DNA of 64,000 nucleotides, from the NCBI RefSeq assembly GCF_050947875.1, contig NC_134570.1, positions 226,967,265 through 227,031,264 of the forward strand, written 5' to 3'. This stretch comes from Dermacentor variabilis. Lineage: Eukaryota; Arthropoda; Arachnida; Ixodida; Ixodidae. The notes beneath the pieces are model-generated. The model was not told the origin of the DNA and searched no databases. It worked only from the letters and a program-made list of their open reading frames with translations. This document shows positions 55,080 to 64,000 of the stretch, piece by piece (within the stretch, counting starts at the first letter, position 1; every line of letters starts with the position of its first letter). The position numbers were made by a program, and so were the translations under genes.

Positions 55080-55800
55080 TTGGATCCTAGCTGTGCTTCA
55101 AACCACAGTGTGCCACATGGCTCTGTTCTGGCCCCCTTGCTGTTCATCATTCGTCCTGCATGGAGGCTTCAAGACATCACAAGCATTGAGTTCTTTATTT
55201 ATGCCGATGACATGATGATTTGATCAACGTATGGGAATCTTGATATGCAATTTAACAGCTGCAAAATGCTCTTGACATACTCACTGAATATGCAGAGACT
55301 GTTGGTCCCCAACTATATATAAGAAAGTCCTGCTGCATTCATGTTACTAACAATTAAGGTAAGGAAAAGTAAGGTGAGTCTTCAAAACTGACTTTGAGGT
55401 AGGAATCAACCCATCAGTCATGCTAAGAATGAATGAGCTACCTCTCCTTAGCCTTGGAATTCATCTTTCTGATTCAGGCTCAAACTAGCCTAAGCCAGTC
55501 TGGAAGTCATCGACCTTGACTTTGGACTTAGTATACGGAATTCAACCAAGTGCTGGTAGAGCTCACACTGAGGTGACACACCAACTTGCAAGTTTTTTTA
55601 AATTTCACCATGTATCACCTATCAAGCAGAGTTTCGTTGACCGAGTGCTCAGCAGTGGGCTATACTAGATTTCACCATCTGAGAAGTGAGGGCAATAATG
55701 GTACTGAATCATGTCTCATCTCAATCCAAATGTTTAAATTGCATGCCCAGCTTAGCACAATTATGGAACTTGTCATTCTGTGCAAGCATGTAAAACAGCT
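55080..55800 (+). pseudogene. decayed LINE reverse transcriptase fragment
   Basis: In one frame at 55107-55220: VPHGSVLAPLLFII, then IEFFIYADDMMI, the RT catalytic YADD box preceded by the VPxGSVLxPLLF block. Another frame near 55260-55330 gives QNALDILTEYAETVGPQLYI, the expected helix after the YADD box. Further right, LPLLSLGIHLSD is readable near 55440. Many stops and shifts. The YADD and PLLF variants differ from the RNase H LINE (YVDD), so it is another clade. Confidence 0.65.
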
Positions 55801-57414
55801 ACGATAACTGATCTCTCTATTAGTTGCAGCTCTCTCTTCTCATTTATACAGAGATCCTCCCATGATAATGACATTTTCTGACCTCCTGCTGTATGGCACT
55901 GTACTTAGCACTAATACAAGAATAATGTTTAGGAGAAGTAATTATGCAGTTATTTCTTACGTGAGATATCAGGATGCCTAGAGGACACTGTGCAATTTAC
56001 CCAGGCTATGATTTTCAGGGCAACATAGGATGGATCGCCGTCATCACCCCATTTACAGCATTAAAAATTATTTTTCTTTTATATGCACACACCTGTCCAT
56101 ATGACATGAAGAAAAGGCTTATTTCAAGACTGTGAGACACTAATTATGCATGCTATCAGATCCTGCCACACTAAATCATCTAGGAAAGTTGGCGAAGATT
56201 CTAGACAGCATCGAAGAGAAGAAAAATTGAGGCCTGGAAACTACGGGCAGGCTAATGTGTACTTTTGTGCTCTCATTTATTACTATGATGATACTCGAGG
56301 GTCATATGTGATGGCTTTGTGATGAGAAAATTAAGAAAGAAGTTAGGCAAGGATGTCAGCTGCTATGAGATGGGCTGTATTAGAAAGTATAGGCTGCATT
56401 AGTACCTGCGTGGGTAAACCAGCATGTTCCCTGAACAAGTGAAGCTATTTTAGCCTACAAAAGCTGCCTTGAGGCAGGCTACTTGTTTTGCTTCAATTGT
56501 TGGCAAAAGGTATCTTGCTCTCTTAAAACAATTTTCACAGGAAAGTTCTGCATACTTATAAGATGCACATCATATCTAAGGCAACATGTAAAGCTTTATT
56601 TCGATAGCTAGTAAAGCCTTGGCCATCACTAATGTCTATGCTGTGTACTGATGTGGCAGCACCACGCTTACACATTTAGACATCTTTTGCAGTAAAGCAT
56701 GCAGGAATGCAGACAACATTGAAAACCTGTCTCACGTACTGATGTTTAAATTGTGTCAGTTTCCATCGTCTCCATGCTGGGTGATCACACGAGAGATCAA
56801 CACGGGTCAAAAAATTTATATGTTAGATTCGATAGAATATTTTATATTTTATGCACATATCACTCAGTAGCATGAAAGTGAACATGACCTCTATGCCAAA
56901 TGAATATTTAGGAGAAAAAAAAATTGGGAAATTCCTCAGTGTGGCGGCACCTATTTCATGCACATGGCATTCTCGGAAATTCGCAACAATGTAGAATACA
57001 ATATATTACAGCTACAAAGAATATATTTTTGTCTGTAAAACATAGACGTAAAGAAGGGCTAGCTAGCCGTGCAAAACGGAAGTGTTTTAGCATAACTGCT
57101 TAATTTGCTACAATTTTCAAAAGTTGCTATATCTATGGTTTTTTATCAACTATACCAATCCATGGAGCCTGTTGAAATTCGGTGGACTGTGAGACCTTAA
57201 CCTATTCAACAACTTTGCGCAATATTGTTGTTGTATCACAAATTATCAGTTTTACAATTCACTTAAATGTGAAGTTTTGACGAAAATGAATGCGATATAA
57301 AAATCAAAATAAAGAAAGAACATTGTAAATTAAAAACAAGTTGCATTATTTTGTTTGTAAGGACAATACTACAGGTGGTAGAAATGAAAGCTTCGCCAGA
57401 ACACAGCAATGTGC
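55801..57414. other. AT-rich DNA, no recognised gene
   Basis: No domain or defined repeat was recognised; the decayed LINE may continue some way into it. Confidence 0.45.
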
Positions 57415-57945
57415 TAAGAAAAAGGGACATCGGGGAAAAAAGAACATGTGCAAGGCTCTGACTTGCCTAAACTTGACTATGATTGTGACAGAAAGGCAGT
57501 TTTGGCCTTATGGTTAATACATATACATTAAAAGTGCGTTTACTGCAATCATTATTTTCTTTAATGGGAGAAAAGAAGCGTCAATATAACCTTTATGTAG
57601 CTATTTTATTTAACAGCATATGTGCGCAGCTTATGGCATAGATCATTTTTAACGAAGGTTTCTATTTCTTTGCGTGCTACAGAATTAACTGTTAGCTCTC
57701 TGTGAATGTGCACAGGTAACAGAATGTACGGCAGGTGAATGCCTCTAAACATGTTATATAACCTAAGATGCGGTGGTGGGAGTGGCAATGGTGCTGGTTA
57801 GGGCAGTGTTAGCTGGCACATAGTTCCAGCTGCCAGGTGCCTAAAACTGCCAAAACTACCCTTCTGTGGCAATCATGGTCAAGTTTAGGCAAGTTAGAGC
57901 CTTATGCATATTCTTTTTATGCTGATGTCCCTTTTTTGTCTGATT
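57415..57945. repeat. inverted repeat, about 95-bp arms, 335-bp spacer
   Basis: The left arm (57415-57510) contains AAAAAGGGACATC, AAGGCTCTGACTTGCCTAAA and GGCAGTTTTGGCC. The right arm (about 57845-57945), reversed, contains AAAAAGGGACATC, AAGGCTCTAACTTGCCTAAA and the same end. This is consistent with a MITE of about 530 bp, but a target duplication was not evident. Confidence 0.7.
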
Positions 57946-59869
57946 ATGTCTGATGTTTAATAGTACAATGGCCTGGAATGACTAAAGAATGCCATGAATG
58001 TTGCATGATACATTTAACACTTAAAAATGGATTGCTATAAATAATAAATATTGGCTGTATACAGGCTTAAAATAACTAGCTGTATAGGAGTGTAAAATAT
58101 ATCTGCTGTTAAAATTACAAGCCTATAAGTGATGTTTGTCTTTGCTAAAATGCATGAGGAGATGAGAAGACAAAGCATTTGAACTGGTGTGGTCTTTTAC
58201 CAAGCACTCTGGGCCTTTCCACAGCCCTTACGCACAATGGTTTGGAAGTTGGCACTCCATGTGCACTGCAGCATTGCAGCTTAAGCCTTCAACTGGAGGA
58301 AATGCTATGATTTAAGACTTTGAAGACACTGTATATATATCCAGCATACCTACACCACTGAGAAAAGTACCTGACAGTTTTGTTATTGAAAAGTAGATTG
58401 TTGCCAAGGAAAAGGGCTGTACTGAAAAGTAAACAGGTGTACATTATATCGCACTTTCTGTCACAGCCTATGCAAGGCTGATAGTATTTGCCAAATAAAT
58501 AAATAAAAACAAAAATATAATGTAATAATAAATTGTTGTTATGCTGTTTTATGGATAGACCTATTTTATAGACATGTTTTATGGCTAGGCTACCTGTTCT
58601 CCATAAAGACATGGAGAACAGGTGGACCCTCCAAACTTGTTGCATGTTGATGACTCACTGCTCATCAGAACGTAAGAATGTGTACATGCCATCCGTTCTT
58701 ATTCTCCACATTCCAAATTCCAGACACCTTGCTTGTCTTTCCATTGGGATCAGGCTGCACTAAGTGTAAAAAGGTAAAAACAAAAAAGCAAAATCTGATT
58801 GCCAAACAAAACATGCGTCCAAGTGTGTATGCTGCTCCCTAGACTTGGTATACCTGATCCCGTTATCTTGGGATGAGGTGTAACACGAGAGTGCAGAAGC
58901 ACCACCATCCATTCACTTCGTCTTGACTGCCTTACTATTTGCCCAGTTACTGTCAGTCATGTGGATGTAACCCCATGCTCAATGACACACTTATGCTTTC
59001 CCATCATTGTAACAAATTAATGAGCGAAATAATTGAAACATTATGTATCAACAAATTACGAGACAAATGTATTAGCCAGGCTTAAATGGTGACCCTTGTG
59101 ACCAAGAAATGCAATTATCTAGATGTGTGTCCTGAGTGAAATGAATTATTGTTACGTTTTTATTTTTGTACATGTCTACCATACCATTCTCTAACATTGT
59201 TTTGTTATCACGTGGCTTTGTGAATCTACTTTTGCCATTTATTTTTCTCGTTGTGTATACTGTTGCTTCAGGACATATATATATCTATGTATATATTAGC
59301 GTTTTCCTTAAACAAATATTTTTCTTGCGTATACAGTGCCAAGTCTTTACTTTCTTCACCTCTCTTCTTTTGTCTGTGTTACATCGTGCTGCCAAGCAAG
59401 ACATTGCTATAAATCTGCACCCCCTTGCCCATCTTTCAGTTATTCTGCAGTGTGTGTAATTCATTACTGACCTTTATATATTCCATGTATCTTGCAAATT
59501 GCTTCTGAACATTTTACGCAAGAAAAGCTTTAGGCCCGTGAATGAAATGTGAGCTCGACTTTCAGGGCCTCTATAAGTGATGGATGCTTCTTCCTAATCT
59601 GTGAGCCAGAGATGTATCCTAGGCAGCCTCTACAGGGGGGCCCAAGTCAAAATATGCAAAAGAGAAGGGGGACCTCACTGCACACTATGAGCGCTAAAAT
59701 GCCAGCATTCTCAGGGGAAGCCTGGGCCCTCAGGACTCGGACTGTGCCGGTGCTGCAAGCTCATTTCATTCTAAGCCACGGCGAGCAGGCACCATATGCA
59801 ATTAGGCCATGCACAGATACTTGTGTAACTAGCTTAGGACCACGTTTTTGTGGTTTTTATATGTTTGTA
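57946..59869. other. AT-rich DNA, no recognised gene
   Basis: Only short frames and one perfect hairpin (58592-58623) were noted. Confidence 0.5.
58592..58623. repeat. perfect 13-bp stem hairpin
   Basis: ACCTGTTCTCCAT, then a 6-nt loop AAAGAC, then ATGGAGAACAGGT, an exact inverted complement. Confidence 0.8.
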
Positions 59870-61950
59870 TTACTTTCACTGTGCTAAGGCAGTCAATGTG
59901 TAGTAATATAGCTTTATGAATGCTTGTGCCTGTAATATGGGGAAAATAACTGTTAGTGCTTTGCTTGTAAGGATGCTTGTTTGCAGATTAACAGCCTCAA
60001 ATGCAACAAAAGAAGGTCCCAGTGCTGCAAACAATACTCTTGCTTGTGATTTTGAGGCGTCAGTGATGAACTCTGAGCATGTATACTTCAATTTCAGTTC
60101 TAAGTATTGCAGTTGCATATATGCACACCTAGCACATGCTTGGAAGCTTAAGGAATGAGGTGTCGCACTCTTTGCATTGTTACTGTTGAAGTGGTTAGCA
60201 TGGGTCATTAAACGATTTCCAAGGATCGATCTGTCCAAGATCTGGCAACAGTGCTCTTAACATGCATTGTGAATGGAAGTCTGCATGTTGGCCATGTAAA
60301 TAGCTCAGAGTATTTGACATGCCATATACTACAGTGTGGCAACAGTGTTCAGAATCTGAGTGAATGTTAGCATGAGGCTACTAAGTGGCGCACTTGACTG
60401 GGGATGCAGAGATTGAGGGAGTAGAGGGGAGGTGGTGGGGGGGGGGGAGTCGGGGCTTTGCCAGCCACATACAGACATCTTGGGGAAGGGGGGATGTGTC
60501 CTTCGTGCCCCCCCCCCCCTCTGTATATGCCACTGGCATTGCTACAGGAGTTGAGCACTTGGGGCACATTTCTTAGTCAGCTTTAGGTGATCCCTAAGCC
60601 CAAGTGATGGATTGTCTAAGGGCTGCTCCAGGACAAAATCTCTGAAGAGATATCTCCTGTGTCCGGGTAAGGTCACAGGCAAGGAGCAGACTTATCAGGG
60701 AAGTAAGGCACATATATACGTGTCCCACCAGAGGCAAGATTCCAGTGCGTGGTGAAGAGCATGGAGATTACAGTTAGGTTAGGTGGAGGAATTCAGTTAG
60801 GTGTCACAAATGAGGCAGTTGATTGAGCCAATTGGTCTGCCCAAATGGTTGAACCAATTCTATCTGTGCCCTTGTACTCAGTGCACCTCAATACTGAGAT
60901 GCAAAAAAGTGTAGAGTCTGTGAATTTATTGACAGATTTGTAGCATTCTTAACTGTAACTTGTTTGAGCTGCTTCACTGCAGTAAGTGACAGAATCTTTT
61001 ATCGTAAATGATAGAGAGGGACTTGCGCTATTATGATGTGGGGTGCTGTACAGATGGAATAGATGGCATCATGAGAGGCTTTCAATGCAATTCAAGTAGT
61101 ATGGTGAGTTGGGCGTTTCTGCCTTGTACGTGACGAAAAAACCAATAGCGAGGTGAGATGGGCTCACATAGTTTTGTTATTCTCAGCATGTCACGGATGC
61201 TTATTTCAGGTAAGCCTCACAAGATTCCATAGTGCCATGTTGTGTAACAAGATTTTTTTATATCTGGAATTATGTAGTTAGAAAGAACCTGATGGGCTCA
61301 GTGTATACCGATTGTCATTGATCGTCAACTTGCCCTCCCTAAAGCTGCATTGATACGGCTTATTTAGCTTTCTAGAAAGTGTAGGAGATGATGTGATCTA
61401 TCATTTTCTCGAAGACTTTGCATAGACAGCTACAGTAAGTATCACAGACCTGTTGCTAGCTGCCAAAGATGGATCCTAATCTTGCTCCTTGAGAAGAGGA
61501 ATTACAATGGCTTTCTTTTTTATGCAGAACAAAGATGCCTGAAATGACAGATTTTGTTTTATAATTTAAAGAATCATTAGTGTTTCAGGATGCAAGTGTT
61601 TTAATATCTTGTGTATGTATAATTCCATCAAGTGCCAGGGGCAGACTTATTACAGAAATTTAAGGAGGCTTTAAACTCAGAATGATAATAGCTATAATGT
61701 GGAGCATATTTGAAGTTTACTTGTTTTCGTTCAGCAATTTCACATAAAAGAATCTTAATAATGTGCATCACTATAGGAAATAGGTTCGAAATGTGAAGCT
61801 CCCACCCTCCCCAGGTGCATTCTTTGCCTGACCTCGTAATGTGTTCCCTTAATTGATAATTGGCCAATGGCAAAGCATGGGTTTGCTTCTGTTTAAGCCT
61901 TCCAAGCTCAACAAGCAACCACGACTGGGTCACCGTACCTTTCATTATAC
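59870..61950 (-). pseudogene. very old copy of the RNase H LINE ORF2
   Basis: Read on the minus strand, landmarks appear in the same order and at nearly the same spacing as in LINE copies 1 and 2. FKASLNFCNKSAPGT near 61660 corresponds to the start of RT. KVFEKMIDHIIS near 61410 corresponds to the KLFKKMINRRLI block. CSEFITDASKS near 60090 begins RNase H, followed by VLFAALGPSF. RT start to RNase H start is about 1.6 kb here against 1.47 kb in copy 1. Stops and shifts are frequent throughout, so it is much older than the two full copies. Confidence 0.75.
60421..60530. repeat. G-run and C-run forming a potential foldback
   Basis: An uninterrupted G run of about 13 at 60436-60448 and a C run of about 13 near 60509-60521, roughly 60 nt apart, could pair with each other or form G-quadruplex/i-motif structures. 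Located inside the decayed LINE copy. Confidence 0.55.
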
Positions 61951-62790
61951 ATTATAATACATATTCAAGGTCTTCGGGACCGGCCCAGTTTACTATTACT
62001 CTTTCAAGGATCCGCTCAATTTACTCGAGGATAAGCACGAGGACGCGGCTAATCCCGGGAACGCAAGAAAAGAAAGCTTCTGTTTAGAATCGAGCACAAT
62101 TGATGCGGCCGCATCGGTTTCTCCGCGATCCGAGTCAGTAATATTTGCGCAGCTATGATGACATTAAGACGCACGGCGCTGCAGGAAAAGGGGTGTCAAA
62201 ACTGGTTCACTGGTTGCTTCGATCTCGAAAACGAATCGTGGTGACCGACTTTTGTGGTAGACAGCTAGCAAAGAACTCGTATGGGCCCGACCCTTTGAGG
62301 AAACGTTCGAGTGACAGTGCGAAGACTGCAGTTTCACGCATCTGTCACACTGTATATAAATCCATATTGCGGCGTTCGGAGATTGCTGTAAACACAGCGT
62401 GTGGCGACGTAAACGTGGGCATGTACGCTTGCAGCGCTTGTCGTCTGCTGCTCCAGAGAGGAAACGGGGGAGAAGCGTGCGTGTGCTTGCGGCCCCACCA
62501 CATTCCTCGGGCTCTCGGGTGACGCACGAGACGCTCAAAAAAATTGCTTTCCATCTCTGCAGGCACCTAATAGATAGCATAATATTTTTCTGCCTTGTAA
62601 TATTGAACGCTGACTATTATTATAGAGAAACGCATGACAGTATAGTTGAAATCATTTTGCGTTGATGTCTTTAATCAAAATGTGTACATTAATGAACGCA
62701 TAAGACAACTTTCTTTCATATCTTTCAAGTTAAACGCATTGTTTAGTAAGATTTGATATATTTCAATTGTTTTTAGTTTAATTTATTAAA
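61951..62790. other. no recognised gene; GC-rich 62150-62520
   Basis: The GC-rich part has overlapping open frames on both strands without recognisable domains. TGTATATAAAT at 62351-62361 resembles a TATA box but nothing downstream confirms a gene. Confidence 0.4.
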
Positions 62791-63187
62791 GTGACGTCAC
62801 TTCCGTGCGTTGCAGGAGTCGATTCTGTGTGGAGTCGTCTGGGGAGCACCGCGTTGCACGAGACGCTGCCTATGAATTTATCGCGGGCATGCCAGTGCCT
62901 TGAGACGCTTGGCGCGTTTCGATTTGGCCACCTGGACAAGCTCAATCGTTGCAATTAATAGCAATTGTACGCGTTCCCGGCGTCTTCTGCACTTCGAAGA
63001 ATATAGATTGCGCTGAAATATACGACAATAGGATTTATATAGCGTAATATACAAAGCCACAAGAACGTTTAATTGAATCCACAAGCACCAAGATCAGACA
63101 AATCCATGTACTTCCCACCATTCCCATGGTAGGACAACGACTGCAGCGCCAGAGTTCCCTCTAGTAATTTTTGTAGGAAACTCTATA
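62791..63187 (-). repeat. dispersed repeat, minus-orientation copy
   Basis: Inverse of 41313-41710: block B starts with the CRE palindrome TGACGTCA (62792-62799) and continues ACTTCCGTGCGTTGCAGGAG. Block A' is at 63098-63187 (CAGCGCCAGAGTTCCCTCTA). The middle differs and has no tRNA-like head. It lies directly upstream of the THAP exon. Confidence 0.72.
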
Positions 63188-63199
63188 GGCACCCTGCAA

Positions 63200-63378
63200 T
63201 GCAGTTTGCAGAACAGGCCGTGCCATCTGGCGGCCGAAGCAAGAAGCGTGAAGGCGTTCCAGGCAATCGCGCGCGCGCGGAGACCCTTTGCTGCCATTGC
63301 CTCCGTTGTTCAGCGTGCGCTTTTAGAGCTTCTGTCTTTCGCACCCGAAAGAGAACCTGTGCGCCTGTTGAAGGTCCG
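63200..63378 (+). promoter_or_regulatory. GC-rich probable promoter/5' UTR of the THAP gene
   Basis: CpG-dense stretch with GCGCGCGCGCGG at 63270-63281, following AT-rich DNA and leading to ATG 63379. No TATA element is evident. Inference from composition and position only. Confidence 0.4.
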
Positions 63379-63537
63379 ATGGCGTCATTGGACTCGTGTG
63401 ATCAGCCCCCTGCCAAAGCTGTGAAGAAGAAAAGTGGGCGGAGGTACTGCTCTGTAAAAGACTGCCACAATCGTGAAGGGACGCCAGGCGTAAGGCTGTA
63501 TGTTTTTAGTGCAACTGCTTATGATACCTTCACATGA
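63379..63537 (+). CDS. first exon of a THAP-type zinc-finger gene (partial)
   Basis: ATG 63379 opens a frame with a short leader, a basic stretch KAVKKKSGRR, and then YCSVKDCHNREGTPGVRLYV. A CX4C pair (C24, C29) followed by NxEGTPGVRLYxF is the start of a THAP domain, a C2CH zinc-binding DNA-binding module found in transcription factors and in P-element-type transposases. The frame stops at 63537 soon after the beta-strand, so the remainder must be in another exon or the gene is broken. GTAAGG at 63490-63495 is one possible splice donor. The frame at 63629-63826 (QKPAEKKLLKAWYRLLQK) might be a later exon. A host transcription factor or a THAP-bearing transposase are both possible. Confidence 0.6.
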   Translation: MASLDSCDQPPAKAVKKKSGRRYCSVKDCHNREGTPGVRLYVFSATAYDTFT

Positions 63538-64000
63538 AGTAGGAGAAGTGGTACACAATGGTCATGTTTTTCAACTACCTAATGGTTTTCTACCATTGTC
63601 AGCTATGTATGAATAAATCTGACATTGAATGTTGCACAGCAGGAGTACAAAATGTGAACTGTTTTCTTCCATCACGTGTGGCAAGCAAAGTCTGGTACTA
63701 CATGCAGATCCCAATGAACACGTTTTATTTTGCTGCAGCAGGCAGAAGCCAGCTGAAAAAAAACTTCTCAAGGCCTGGTATCGCCTCTTGCAGAAAGGAG
63801 TCATCCCTGCCAACATGAATAGTTAGGTGTTCTTTCTTCGAGTAGACAAAAAAAAAACATTTTTTTACATTCAGCAAGTACATTAAAATTTGCACTTGGG
63901 TGTAATATCTGTGCGACTTCTTAAGTTTCGGAAGCGGCGTCCTTTCCGTAGTATAGATGGCCGAAAGTATTGGTCGAGGCCGTCAACCGACTTGAAGCCG
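63538..64000. other. downstream of the THAP exon, no confident gene
   Basis: An open frame at 63629-63826 ends KAWYRLLQKGVIPANMNS and may be a coding exon with a basic helical end, but it lacks THAP signature residues. The remainder to the window end is unassigned. Confidence 0.35.

Noticed and set aside
59549..59887. 112-codon plus-strand open frame
   Set aside because: No recognised domain and it runs up to an antisense LINE remnant; treated as chance.
60773..60800. TTAGG telomere-type repeat
   Set aside because: Only two adjacent units (TTAGGTTAGG); too short to mean anything.

Overview
This window is eukaryotic genomic DNA dominated by transposable elements in many stages of decay. Host coding content is very low, there are no operons, and splice-site-bounded exons can be seen. 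A tRNA-headed SINE at about 21.78-23.80 kb looks to me like the Ruka family described from ixodid ticks. Together with abundant Penelope-like elements, an RTE/BovB-type LINE tail, Ty3/gypsy, pogo/Tigger and piggyBac-like elements, this points to a hard tick (Ixodidae). The assignment rests on family recognition, not on a database search.

Layout, 0-20 kb. A Ty3/gypsy pol (1-3938) is split inside its integrase by a complete Tigger element (1274-3710). Two nearly full-length copies of one RNase H-bearing LINE follow in the same orientation (4505-10264 and 13473-19353), each with its own 14-bp target-site duplication. Between them lie a reverse-strand gypsy reverse transcriptase fragment (10640-11069) and a Tigger deletion derivative (11761-12858). 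At 19889-20050 a GC-rich terminal coding exon follows a 3' splice site; it is the best candidate for host coding sequence.

20-34 kb. A decayed gypsy gag is interrupted by the Ruka-like SINE, which is interrupted by a piggyBac-like element (TTAA duplications), which is itself interrupted by a Tigger derivative: four nested generations. Next come an RTE tail, a head-to-head pair of Penelope-like copies, half of another Tigger transposase, a second candidate terminal exon (29829-29987), an inverted pair of an unclassified repeat, and a Penelope-like element with terminal inverted repeats and a 13-bp target duplication (31955-33511).

34-50 kb. After about 4.8 kb of featureless AT-rich DNA come a 2.27-kb Penelope-like inverted dimer (38340-40612), a foldback MITE and tRNA-derived SINEs. 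At 42181-44936 one reading frame joins an SGNH-esterase-like domain, a FAR1-type DNA-binding domain and a MULE transposase catalytic domain. It is broken by six in-frame stops and one frameshift. This is the most unusual coding arrangement in the window.

50-64 kb. A 191-bp satellite array with a 382-bp dimeric higher-order period occupies about 49.95-52.53 kb. It is followed by quiet AT-rich DNA with small inverted repeats, a decayed LINE reverse transcriptase (55.1-55.8 kb) and a very old reverse-strand copy of the RNase H LINE (59.87-61.95 kb). A repeat shared, inverted, with 41.3-41.7 kb lies directly upstream of the likely first exon of a THAP zinc-finger gene (63379-63537).

The genes do not form a pathway. 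The window is best read as a record of layered insertions. Target duplications and interrupted frames allow the order of events to be worked out at several places.
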